A DNA stretch of 64,000 nt from positions 43,189-107,188 of the forward strand of contig NZ_BMTY01000027.1 of the NCBI RefSeq assembly GCF_014649915.1, read 5' to 3'. A program made the translations under genes and the position numbers. This document shows, one piece after another, positions 7,940-15,327 of the stretch (its first letter is position 1; each line of letters opens with the position of its first letter). The stretch comes from Streptomyces toxytricini (GTDB lineage Bacteria; Actinomycetota; Actinomycetes; Streptomycetales; Streptomycetaceae). A model generated the notes under the pieces. That model searched no databases. It had not been told where the DNA came from and saw only the letters and a list, made by a program, of their open reading frames with translations.

Positions 7940-8469
7940 GCCCCCGTACGAGCCCCGAGGCGCTGCGCGCCCTCCTCGGCCCCGTCCTGCACGAGGAGGC
8001 CGTCCGGTACGCGGAGGCCCGCACCGGCGAGGGGCGTGCGCACGCCGAGCGGCAGGTCCTGGAGTGCCTGCGCTACCTCCACCTCGTCTCCTCCCACCCC
8101 GACCGGCTCGGCGGCCTGTTCCTGCCGGTCGAGCAGGACATCGACGAGATCTGGCACTACCTGATCCTCCAGACCCGCGAATACCGCGCCCTGTGCGAGG
8201 AGCGGCTGCCGGGCCGCTTCTTCATCCACCACCGCAGCATCGGCTACCAGGACTACCAGGCGGAGCCGGGGCGGGAGCGGGCCGCCGAGGAGGCGCTGCG
8301 CTGGATCCCGCTGTACTGCGCGGAGTTCGGGCCGCTGGACGAGGGCGTCCTGCCGCACTGGACGATCGTCCGGTTCCTGCACGAGAACCTCGGGCTGCCG
8401 CTGGCCGAGATCTCGGCGCTGGACGCCGCCGCACCGGAGCCGCAGCCCCAGCCGGCCTCCGCCAGCTGA
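7936..8469 (+). CDS. GRDP-like (PF07173-type) His-rich protein of the peptide locus
   Basis: 177 residues, no signal peptide, helical. Residues 69-99 carry the pattern I-D-E-I-W-H-x2-I-L-x-T-x2-Y-x3-C-x8-F-x-HH, which resembles the VDxxWHxHILxTxxYxxxCxxxFGxFxHH signature of glycine-rich-domain-protein-like (PF07173) proteins. D70, H74, C87, H98 and H99 are candidate metal ligands, and a further HW follows near 141. The biochemical role of this family is not established. The start ATG overlaps the upstream stop (ATGA) and has AAGGAGG, so it is translationally coupled to the adenylating enzyme. The C-terminus is a Pro/Gln/Ala-rich tail. It may be a modifying enzyme or a binding partner. Confidence 0.7.
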   Translation: MSPRTSPEALRALLGPVLHEEAVRYAEARTGEGRAHAERQVLECLRYLHLVSSHPDRLGGLFLPVEQDIDEIWHYLILQTREYRALCEERLPGRFFIHHRSIGYQDYQAEPGRERAAEEALRWIPLYCAEFGPLDEGVLPHWTIVRFLHENLGLPLAEISALDAAAPEPQPQPASAS

Positions 8470-8482
8470 CCGCCCGGGCGGG

Positions 8483-9703
8483 TCAGCGCGGGAACGGGGT
8501 CAGCGGGCGGTCCGGGGAGAGGAGGGCGGAGATGCGCTGGGCGACCGTCTCCGCCGTGTTCCCCTGAGGGGCCCGCGGGCCGGTGGTCGTCGACACCGCG
8601 ATCGCGAGCCGCTCGTCGGGCAGGTACGCCTGCACGGCCGCGTAGCCGAAGAACGACGGGTTCGTCATCACCCAGCCGTCCAGGACTATCACCCCGACGC
8701 CGAAGTGCGCGTCGCGGGTCTGCCGCAGGCACACCGAGGCCGGGCAGTTCACGGTCGCATGCCCCAACCCCACCGTGCCCGGCTCCAGTTGCAGCCGGTA
8801 CGAGGCGGGGGACAGCAGCTCGCCCGCGCCGACGGCCCGCGCCGACCGGGCGAGGTCGCAGACGTCCATGGTCAGGACCGCCCCGGGGGCCGTCGTCCAG
8901 GACGGGTTCCAGTACGTGGAGTCGACGTACAGGCCCTCCGCGTCCTCGGTGAAGGCGTGCAGCACGGGCTGCGGGACGGCCGGCGTGTACCCGTTCCGGG
9001 TCTGGCGCAGCCCCGCCGGGCCCATGATGCGCTCCTGCAGGAGCCTGTCCAGCCGCGTCCCGGTGATCTTCTCCAGTGCCGCGCCGAGCAGGACGAAGTT
9101 GGCGTGGGAGTAGCTCCAGTCGGTGCCCGGCGGATACCACAGCGGGTGCCGGGTGGAGATCCCGACGAGCTCCTCGGGCGTCCAGTGCCGGTTCGGGTCC
9201 GCGCTCAGCTCTTTGACGAACACCGGGTCGGTCACGTAGTCGTGCAGCCCGGAGGTGGAGGTGCCGAGCATCTTCAGCGTGATGCGGTCGCCGTCCGGCA
9301 GGTCGGGCAGCCAGCGCGAGACGGGGTCGTCGAGGCGGACCCTCCCCTCCTCGGCGAGCTGCAGCAGGACGACGCCGAGGTAGACGATGCCGACCGAGCC
9401 GGCGCGGAAGTGCATGGCGGGCGTGGCGGGTTCGCCGCTGCGGGACTCGCCCACGGCCCCCGTCACGACCTCCCGCCCGTCCACGGCCACACTGAACTGC
9501 ACGGCCCGGAGATCGAGTTCGGCCTTCGCCCGCTGAACGATGCCGCGGACCTCGCGGGCCGTCGTCCCGTCGGCGGAGGCGGGAGTGGCCACACAGCCGT
9601 CGGCAGCGGGAGGGACCGCACCGGCGGGCACCGCGGCCGGAACCTGCAGGGCCGCGGCGGCCAGAGCGGCGACGCAGAGCGGCGCAACCCGTCGGTACCT
9701 CAT
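8483..9703 (-). CDS. Secreted beta-lactamase-fold protein lacking the SxxK lysine
   Basis: 406 residues with a Sec signal (MRYRRVAPLC then an Ala/Leu core). The body follows class C beta-lactamase/D,D-peptidase-like serine hydrolases: HFRAGSVGIVYLG where these enzymes have GSxxK, EEGRVRLDDPVSRWLPDLPDG, a YSHAN segment at the Tyr motif, and an FGVGVIVLDGW stretch. The nucleophile Ser103 is present but the general-base Lys is Ile106 (S-V-G-I), checked in the nucleotide sequence. Without that Lys the usual acylation chemistry should fail, so this may be a pseudoenzyme, perhaps a binding or structural protein. The gene converges on the peptide locus with a 13-bp gap and is probably unrelated to it. 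Confidence 0.85.
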   Translation of the reverse strand: MRYRRVAPLCVAALAAAALQVPAAVPAGAVPPAADGCVATPASADGTTAREVRGIVQRAKAELDLRAVQFSVAVDGREVVTGAVGESRSGEPATPAMHFRAGSVGIVYLGVVLLQLAEEGRVRLDDPVSRWLPDLPDGDRITLKMLGTSTSGLHDYVTDPVFVKELSADPNRHWTPEELVGISTRHPLWYPPGTDWSYSHANFVLLGAALEKITGTRLDRLLQERIMGPAGLRQTRNGYTPAVPQPVLHAFTEDAEGLYVDSTYWNPSWTTAPGAVLTMDVCDLARSARAVGAGELLSPASYRLQLEPGTVGLGHATVNCPASVCLRQTRDAHFGVGVIVLDGWVMTNPSFFGYAAVQAYLPDERLAIAVSTTTGPRAPQGNTAETVAQRISALLSPDRPLTPFPR

Positions 9704-9789
9704 AAAGGCACTATGCGCCCACCGTCGCCCCACCGCGCGCCGGGGCCACGGCCGTGCCGGACGGATCCGCCCGTGGGAGAATGCCGGCC

Positions 9790-10137
9790 ATGACGACGTG
9801 AAGGGCACCGGCCCAGTGGCAGCCGTGGCGGAAAGTCGGGAGTTGGGGCACGGTCCCCGACGGCGACCGCCGCGTCTGCACCGCCTGCGGAACGCCCGCG
9901 GGCTCCTACCGGTACCGCTGCCACCCGCCCGGGTCCCCCCTGTACGAGCGCTGCATCGGACTCGCCTGGTGCGAGGGCTGCCGGGTCTACTCCTCGGCCC
10001 TGGTGCACGTCCCGCGGACGCGTACCCCGGCCGACCCCCTCGCCGCTCTGCCTCAGGGGGAGCGGGAGCGGCTGCTGCGCTCGGAGAGGCGAACGGTCGA
10101 GTTCCTGGCCCGCAGGGACCGCCGCGACAGGGGATAG
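9790..10137 (+). pseudogene. Small Cys-rich protein gene with an in-frame TGA at codon 4
   Basis: The frame ATG ACG ACG TGA, then AGG GCA CCG GCC CAG TGG and onward, is open for another 111 codons to TAG at 10135. Codon use downstream is typical (G/C at third positions), and the protein has paired cysteines (VCTACG, YRCH, ERCIG, WCEGC) like a zinc ribbon, then an Arg/Glu-rich tail. GGGAGA lies nine bases before the ATG. TGA is one base from TGG (Trp), so a nonsense change is the simplest reading. No ATG, GTG or TTG lies between the stop and the conserved-looking WQPWRKVGSWG segment, so a downstream start is not obvious. A sequencing error is possible. Confidence 0.6.
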
Positions 10138-10155
10138 GAGGCCGGCAGGGACCGG

Positions 10156-11112
10156 CTACGGCAGGGGCGTGCCGCGGGCCGTGGTCCAGAGGGTGTACCA
10201 CTCCTCGTGGGTCAGGTCGGGGGCGGGGCGCTGCGCCGCGTCGCGGCAGGCGCGGATGCGGGCCGGGTCGGACGTGCCGACGATCGGGGCGATGCCGGCC
10301 GGGTGGCGCATCAGCCACCACAGCAGCACCGTCTCGGGCGTCGTGCCCTTCTCCTCTGCCAGCCGGGACAGCAGCGCCGCCGCGGCCCGCTCGGCGGGCG
10401 TTTCCTGGCGGCCCGTGAACCGGCCCTGCGCCAGGGCGCCCCAGGCCTGGAGTCCGATGCCGTGCTCGCGGCAGAACTCCAGGGTGCCGAAGGGGAAGCC
10501 GTTCGCGGCGGCCTGCGGCGTGTTGAGGAGGACGCCCGCCTCGACCCAGTCGCGGCTGTGCAGGCTCATCTCCAGCTGGTTGGCGACCAGCGGCACGTCC
10601 AGCCGTGCCTGGAGCGCGGCGATCTGCGCGGCGCCCATGTTGGACACGCCGAACCGCCGTACGAGGCCCTGCCGGCGCAGCGACTCCAGCGCCTCGGCCG
10701 TGTCGTCGGGGTCCGCCAGCGGGTCGGGGCGGTGCAGCAGCAGGACGTCGATCACGTCGGTGCGCAGCCGGGCCAGGCTCTCCTCCACCCGGCGCAGGAT
10801 GCTCTTGCCGCGCAGGTCGTACATGCCCGGCAGGCCGCCGTCGGGAAGGCGGATGCCGCACTTCGTCTGGACGGTGATGCGGCCGCGCAGCCCGGGGTCG
10901 CGGGCGAGGACCTCGCCGAAGACGGCCTCCGACTTGCCGTGCCGGTAGATGTCCGCGTGGTCGAAGGCCGTGATGCCGGCGTCCAGGGCGGCCCGTACGG
11001 CGGCCTCCGCCGCGTCGACGTCGGCAGGGCCGTAAGGCTCGGGGCTCCAGGTCCCGCCGAGGCCCATGCACCCGTACAGCACCCGTCCGGCACCGCTCGC
11101 ATTCGTCGTCAT
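10156..11112 (-). CDS. Aldo/keto reductase
   Basis: 318 residues. The AKR tetrad is intact: D51 and Y56 in FDHADIYRHGKSE, K84 in VQTKCG, H127 in LLLHRPDP. Later VSNMGAAQIAAL and ANQLEMSL are the usual barrel strands 6-7, and PIVGTSDPARI near the C-terminus is the NADPH phosphate-binding loop. It is about the family length and cytoplasmic. It resembles the YdhF-like group of oxidoreductases by the SLHSRDWVEAG segment. AAGGTGG precedes the chosen ATG (MTTNASG). The gene is divergent from the next one across a 76-bp gap that also holds a solo repeat end. The substrate is unknown. Confidence 0.9.
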   Translation of the reverse strand: MTTNASGAGRVLYGCMGLGGTWSPEPYGPADVDAAEAAVRAALDAGITAFDHADIYRHGKSEAVFGEVLARDPGLRGRITVQTKCGIRLPDGGLPGMYDLRGKSILRRVEESLARLRTDVIDVLLLHRPDPLADPDDTAEALESLRRQGLVRRFGVSNMGAAQIAALQARLDVPLVANQLEMSLHSRDWVEAGVLLNTPQAAANGFPFGTLEFCREHGIGLQAWGALAQGRFTGRQETPAERAAAALLSRLAEEKGTTPETVLLWWLMRHPAGIAPIVGTSDPARIRACRDAAQRPAPDLTHEEWYTLWTTARGTPLP

Positions 11113-11122
11113 GGACGCCACC

Positions 11123-11151
11123 TTAGGGCCTGTCCGGCGGATCACGGCCTG
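11123..11151. repeat. Solo copy of a MITE-like end
   Basis: This 29-bp stretch, containing CGGCGGATCA, matches the left end of the 45.4-kb element at 22 of 29 positions. It sits between two divergent starts. No second inverted copy is visible nearby, so it is a solo end or a shared short interspersed repeat. Confidence 0.45.
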
Positions 11152-11188
11152 GGCGTTCGCCCGCCGGGTCGCGGGGTAGGCGCACGCC

Positions 11189-12262
11189 ATGAGCTATGTC
11201 CAACGGGGCCGGGACTACGACCGCGACACCCGGTACCTGACCACGCGGATCACCGCCGACGGCCGCGACGGGTATCCGGTCGAGCCCGGCCGGTACCGGC
11301 TCGTCGTGAGCCGGGCCTGTCCGTGGGCCAGTAGGGCCGTGATCGTGCGTCGGCTCCTCGGGCTGGAGGACGCCCTGCCGATGGCGGTCGCCGGGCCCGT
11401 CCACGACGAGCGCAGCTGGACCTTCGACCTCGACCCCGGCGGCCGGGACCCGGTCCTCGGTATCGAGCGGCTCCGCGAGGCCTACCTCGCGCGGGACCCG
11501 GCGTACGACCGCGGCATCACCGTGCCCGCGGTCGTCGACGTGCCCACCGGCGAAGTCGTCACGAACGACTTCGCGCAGATCACCCTCGACCTGTCCCTCG
11601 AGTGGACCGCCCACCACCGCCCCGGCGCGCCCGACCTGTACCCGGCCCCGCTGCGGGGGGAGATCGACGCGGTGAACGACCTGGTCTATCGGGACGTGAA
11701 CAACGGCGTGTACCGCGCCGGCTTCGCCGGCTCCCAGGCAGCGTACGAGGCGGCGTACGACCGCCTCTTCGACCGGCTCGACCGGCTCGGCGAGCGGCTG
11801 ACCCGCTCCCGCTACCTGGTCGGCGACACCGTCACCGAGGCCGACGTGCGGCTCTTCACCACCCTCGTGCGGTTCGACTCCGTCTACCACGGCCACTTCA
11901 AGTGCAACCGGCACAAGCTCGCCGAGCTGCCCGTCCTGTGGGCGTACGCCCGGGACCTGTTCCAGACCCCCGGCTTCGGGGACACCGTCGACTTCGACCA
12001 CATCAAACGGCACTACCACCTCGTGCACACGGACATCAATCCGACCGGGATCGTCCCGGCCGGCCCGGACCTCTCCGCGTGGCTCGCCCCCCACGGCCGG
12101 GCGGTCCTGGGCGGCCGTCCCTTCGGCGACGGGACGCCACCCGGTCCCGTCTCCCCGCGGGAGACGGTCCCCGCGGCCCACACACCCCTGGGCACGGCCT
12201 CCGACGGGACACCGCCGGTGCCGGTCGCTCCGGGTGCGGCTCGCGTCCGGAGCGGGACGTGA
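11189..12262 (+). CDS. Glutathionyl/mycothiyl-hydroquinone reductase-like protein
   Basis: 357 residues of the ECM4/YqjG family, glutathione S-transferase-like enzymes that reduce S-conjugated hydroquinones. The redox motif is SRACPWASR with the catalytic Cys near residue 44. YDRGITVPAVVDVPTGEVVTNDFAQI gives the thiol-binding strand and Asp. VNDLVYRDVNNGVYRAGFA, YLVGDTVTEADVRLFTTLVRFD, HFKCN and HIKRHYHLVHTDINPTGIVP are the C-terminal helical-domain signatures. Actinomycetes make mycothiol rather than glutathione, so the physiological thiol is probably mycothiol. The last about 50 residues are a Pro/Thr-rich extension beyond the usual end. The gene ends one base before a convergent stop. Confidence 0.9.
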   Translation: MSYVQRGRDYDRDTRYLTTRITADGRDGYPVEPGRYRLVVSRACPWASRAVIVRRLLGLEDALPMAVAGPVHDERSWTFDLDPGGRDPVLGIERLREAYLARDPAYDRGITVPAVVDVPTGEVVTNDFAQITLDLSLEWTAHHRPGAPDLYPAPLRGEIDAVNDLVYRDVNNGVYRAGFAGSQAAYEAAYDRLFDRLDRLGERLTRSRYLVGDTVTEADVRLFTTLVRFDSVYHGHFKCNRHKLAELPVLWAYARDLFQTPGFGDTVDFDHIKRHYHLVHTDINPTGIVPAGPDLSAWLAPHGRAVLGGRPFGDGTPPGPVSPRETVPAAHTPLGTASDGTPPVPVAPGAARVRSGT

Positions 12263-12616
12263 TCAGCCCGCCTCCAGGGCGTCGGCCTGTTCGACCAGAT
12301 CCGCCGCCACGTCGTCCCAGTCGGGACCGAAGACCTGAAGGACCATGGCGGCCTCCCGCATCAGCTCGGGCTCGTCCGGCCGTTGCAGCAGCACCAGCCG
12401 GTATGAGAGGTTGCGTATCCACACGGGCAGGTTGCCGTCGGTGCACTGCGGGCAGAGCTCGCGCAGCATGGCGAGGATGGCGTCCGCCCCGGCGAAGGTC
12501 AGCTGCTCGACGAAGTAGTGCTCCCGGTGCTCCCGGCTGCATTCCGGTGTCGGCCGGTACTCGTCTCCGTAGAGGCACCGGGCGTGCTCTGTGAGGGTGC
12601 TGTGCACGGCCCCCAT
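12263..12616 (-). CDS. Hypothetical cytoplasmic protein
   Basis: 117 residues starting MGAVHSTLTEHARC. An earlier in-frame ATG would add only RRSRRRR. The protein is acidic and helical with several cysteines (ARCLYG, PECSRE, LCPQCTDG), and LCPQC is a possible half zinc site. WIRNLSYRLVLLQRPDEPELMREAAMVLQVFGPDWDDVAADL is a strongly amphipathic C-terminal half. I do not recognise a family. Its stop directly abuts that of the convergent reductase gene. Confidence 0.65.
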   Translation of the reverse strand: MGAVHSTLTEHARCLYGDEYRPTPECSREHREHYFVEQLTFAGADAILAMLRELCPQCTDGNLPVWIRNLSYRLVLLQRPDEPELMREAAMVLQVFGPDWDDVAADLVEQADALEAG

Positions 12617-12770
12617 CCTACGGCGCCGTGATCGACGCACGGGTCCCGGCCGGGAACGCGCAGGCGGGGCCGTGCCGACCCCGCCTCACTGCCGACCGGC
12701 TCGCGCGCTCCGCGCGCATTTTCCGGACCCCGCCGTGCATGGGAGGCCTCCGGCTGGAAAGGGGCCCGGC

Positions 12771-13013
12771 ATGAACGAATACGGACGGCAAGGCAATCCC
12801 GACCCCGACCCGGCGGTCACCCCGGGGCCGGCCGCGGGCGGTGGCGTGCAGCCGGGGGAGACCCCGCCGGGCGAGTCGAGCACCGCCGGCGGCGCGGGGC
12901 CGTACCGGCCGCTCAAGCGAGGCTGGGCCGGCGGGCCGCTCACGATCATCGTGATCGTGGCCGTGCTCTGCGCCCTCTTCTTCCTCGCCTACGCGATCAT
13001 GGTCGCGCTCTGA
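12771..13013 (+). CDS. DUF6480 family small membrane protein
   Basis: 80 residues: a Pro/Gly-rich soluble part (PDPDPAVTPGP, VQPGETPPGESS) and a single C-terminal helix TIIVIVAVLCALFFLAYAI. The NPDPDP...GETPPGE-S pattern with one tail helix is what I recall for DUF6480 in streptomycetes; the function is unknown. The ATG follows GAAAGGGG. Two GC hairpins lie upstream, AGGCGGGG/CCCCGCCT at 12662-12686 and GCGCGC/GCGCGC at 12703-12717, the latter followed by ATTTT. They could insulate this gene from its divergent neighbour. Confidence 0.75.
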   Translation: MNEYGRQGNPDPDPAVTPGPAAGGGVQPGETPPGESSTAGGAGPYRPLKRGWAGGPLTIIVIVAVLCALFFLAYAIMVAL

Positions 13014-13099
13014 GCCCGGCGGACCGCTCCGCGGGGGCGTACTCCCCGCCGTGATGGAACAGTGGGAGGGGTGCCGGACGGATCGGAGGGTTGCGGAGG

Positions 13100-13882
13100 A
13101 TGTCCACCAGCGGGGAGATGTTCGGGGCGCCGTGCTGGGTGAGCCTGGCCACCCACGACCTCGCCTCCGCCGAGGCCTTCTACGGCGCGGTCCTCGGCTG
13201 GACCTTCCGCACGACCCGCCTCGGCGAGGAGTTCCGCGTGGCGCTCCAGGACGGCGTGCCGGTGGCCGGCATCGGCGCCGTCGTGCCGCGGCTCGGGATC
13301 CCGATGGCCTGGACGCCGTACTTCGCCGTCGAGGACGCCGACGTCACCGCCGCACGGATCCGCGAGCGCGGCGCCACCACGGCCGTCGGCCCGCTGGCCT
13401 TCGCCACCGGCCGGGCCGCGCTCGCCGCCGACCGGGAGGGCGCGGCGTTCGGCTACTGGGAGGGCGAGGTGGTCTCCCAGTGGACGTCCGCGGAGGACGG
13501 GGCGGCCTGGGCGGAGCTGCGCTCGCGCGACCCGTTCGCGTCCGCCGTCTTCTACGGGGAGGTCCTGGACTGGGCGACCGGACGTCCGGGCTCCCTGGAC
13601 GTCGCGTACGAGCACGACCACGTCGTCGTCCGGCGCGGCGCCACTACCGTGGCCCGGATCAGCGGGGGCGCCGTCGGCGGCGACCCGGACCCGCGGATGC
13701 GCCCCCGATGGTGCGTGCACTTCGCCGTGCCCGACCTGGAGGAGGCGGCGGACCGGGCGGTCCGGGCGGGCGGCCGGCAGGCCTCGCCCGTCGAGCAGAC
13801 GCCGACGGACCGGCGGATGGTGATGCGGGACAAGGCCGGCGCGCTGTTCACGCTCACCGAGGTCCGCGACGCCGACGCCTGA
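13100..13882 (+). CDS. VOC family (glyoxalase/bleomycin-resistance fold) protein
   Basis: 260 residues with two consecutive VOC modules. The first starts CWVSLATHDLASAEAFYGAVLGW, the second AAWAELRSRDPFASAVFYGEVLDW, each with the usual FY-x2-VLGW start and a beta-alpha-beta-beta-beta run. The second ends MVMRDKAGALFTLTEV. Metal-ligand positions are not obviously complete, so this may be a binding protein rather than a metal enzyme, as for many tandem-VOC proteins of actinomycetes. The ATG (13100) follows GGAGGG with 9-bp spacing. A TTG nine bases earlier is less likely. It converges on the flavin reductase gene. Confidence 0.85.
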   Translation: MSTSGEMFGAPCWVSLATHDLASAEAFYGAVLGWTFRTTRLGEEFRVALQDGVPVAGIGAVVPRLGIPMAWTPYFAVEDADVTAARIRERGATTAVGPLAFATGRAALAADREGAAFGYWEGEVVSQWTSAEDGAAWAELRSRDPFASAVFYGEVLDWATGRPGSLDVAYEHDHVVVRRGATTVARISGGAVGGDPDPRMRPRWCVHFAVPDLEEAADRAVRAGGRQASPVEQTPTDRRMVMRDKAGALFTLTEVRDADA

Positions 13883-13897
13883 CGGCTCCGCGGGGCG

Positions 13898-14392
13898 TCA
13901 CGCCGGGTGGCCCGCCCGTACGTGCCAGACGTCGTGGAGCGTCAGCAGCTCCGGCGCCGGGCCGGGACCGGGCGGGGACTGCTCCACGGGGTCCAGCAGG
14001 AACCCGACGTGGTCTCCGCCGTCGACGCGCGCGGTGATCCGGCTGACGAACCAGGCGCGGGCCCCGTCGAGCAGCGGCGTCCCGTCGGCGGCGGGCCGCC
14101 ACGCCACCCGGGCGAACTTGTCCACGCGGTCGCCGGTCTCGCCGCCGAACAGCTCGGCGAGCGGCAGCCCGCCGCGGTCGACGAGGTGCACCGCCAGGCT
14201 CTCGGCAGCCCCCGCCACCCGGAAGGTGTGGTTGAGCCGGGAGAGCCACACGACGAAGCGCGGCGGTCGGATCGAGCACTGCCCGGCGAACCCCACCAGG
14301 CATCCGGCGGGCTGTCCGCCCGCCTGCGCCGTGACGATGCAGACCGTGTTGTCGAGCAGATCGGTGAACCGGTCCAGGCCCGTGTCCGGCAC
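13898..14392 (-). CDS. Flavin reductase-like domain protein
   Basis: 164 residues of the FMN-binding split-barrel flavin reductase family, which reduce FMN or FAD with NAD(P)H for a partner monooxygenase. Visible signatures: NTVCIVTAQAGGQPAGCLVGFAGQCSIRPPRFVVWLSRLNHT, where S/T-x-P-P and the LSRxNHT loop bind flavin phosphate, then LAVHLVDRGGLPLAELFGGETGDRVDKFARV. Three GTG codons lie close together (14401, 14398, 14392). I chose 14392 because GGGAGG then stands eight bases upstream. No dedicated monooxygenase is adjacent. Confidence 0.85.
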   Translation of the reverse strand: MPDTGLDRFTDLLDNTVCIVTAQAGGQPAGCLVGFAGQCSIRPPRFVVWLSRLNHTFRVAGAAESLAVHLVDRGGLPLAELFGGETGDRVDKFARVAWRPAADGTPLLDGARAWFVSRITARVDGGDHVGFLLDPVEQSPPGPGPAPELLTLHDVWHVRAGHPA

Positions 14393-14415
14393 GCGCACCA
14401 CCTCCCGCCCCCTGC

Positions 14416-15276
14416 CTACCCGCTGCCGCCGCGTTGATCCCCGCCGGCCGAGGGATTCGGGCGGCCCGGGGGAGCTGTGCGGCGGCGGGGCCGGCCGCGG
14501 TTGCGGCTGCGCCGGACGCGCAGCCGGCTCACCCGCAGGCGCCGCTCCGCCTCCGGGTCCCCGGCCGCGAGCTCGGCGATCGCGGGATGCGGGCGGAGGG
14601 CGGCCATCCGGGCCTCGACCGGGTCGGGCCGTCCGCCGGCCGGGTCCGGCACCTTCCCGTACCGGTCGAGCAGGACGAGCTGCGCCACGACCGCGAGGCC
14701 CGCGGCGACGGCCGCGAGCCACTCGACCGGGCCGCGCGGGACGCGGTCCGCGACGGCCGCCGTCGTGAACGCCATCCCGCCGATCAGCAGCAGCGCCGCC
14801 ATCGCGGCGGGGCAGCCCGGCGGACGGGGCGGTGCGGGCCGCAGCGCCTCCGCCGCGGCCCGCGGCGCGTGGAACTGCTCTCGCGCGGAACGGAGTTCGG
14901 CGTCGCGCTGTTCCAGGTTGCCGAGCGCCGCCGGAGCCGTGCGCCGGCGCAGCGCGGCCAGCAGCGCGTCGGGCAGCGGATGCCCCGCACCGCGGCCCGT
15001 GTCCGCCCCGCCGCCGGTGGCGCGCAGATTGCCGCGGTGGTTGACGGTGGCGAGCCCGTCCAGGACGAGGCGGGCCGCCGCGGCCTGCAGGTCGTCGCCG
15101 TACCACCCCTGCCCGGAGGCGGCGTGGTACGGGTCGACGTCCATCAGCGCGCACCGCCGGGCCGCCGCGCGGTACCGCCGCCCGTACCGCCAGCCGCGCA
15201 GGACGACCAGCCCGTACAGCAGCGCCGCCAGCGGCAGTTGTACGCAGGCGAGGGCCACGGTCATCGTCATGGTCAT
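14416..15276 (-). CDS. Membrane protein, TIGR04222-like
   Basis: 286 residues. An N-terminal helix (VALACVQLPLAALLYGLVVL) and two central helices (MAALLLIGGMAFTTAAV and EWLAAVAAGLAVVAQLVLL) flank a cytoplasmic part with AAARLVLDGLATVNHRGNLRATG, a winged-helix-like segment found in TIGR04222 proteins. The C-terminal 70 residues are Arg/Pro-rich and probably disordered. The protein lacks the usual Gly/Cys-rich tail of that group, so the assignment is tentative. Several in-frame ATGs occur in the first five codons. It is transcribed in the same direction as the FAD oxidase upstream of it. Confidence 0.65.
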   Translation of the reverse strand: MTMTMTVALACVQLPLAALLYGLVVLRGWRYGRRYRAAARRCALMDVDPYHAASGQGWYGDDLQAAAARLVLDGLATVNHRGNLRATGGGADTGRGAGHPLPDALLAALRRRTAPAALGNLEQRDAELRSAREQFHAPRAAAEALRPAPPRPPGCPAAMAALLLIGGMAFTTAAVADRVPRGPVEWLAAVAAGLAVVAQLVLLDRYGKVPDPAGGRPDPVEARMAALRPHPAIAELAAGDPEAERRLRVSRLRVRRSRNRGRPRRRTAPPGRPNPSAGGDQRGGSG

Positions 15277-15327
15277 CAGGCTATGAGCGGGCCTGCCGGG
15301 GCGCGCACCCCCTTTTCCGGGGGCGTT

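Noticed and set aside
9799..9801. The TGA as a selenocysteine codon
   Set aside because: Codon 4 is an unlikely place, no SECIS-like hairpin directly follows, and a TGG to TGA change is simpler.
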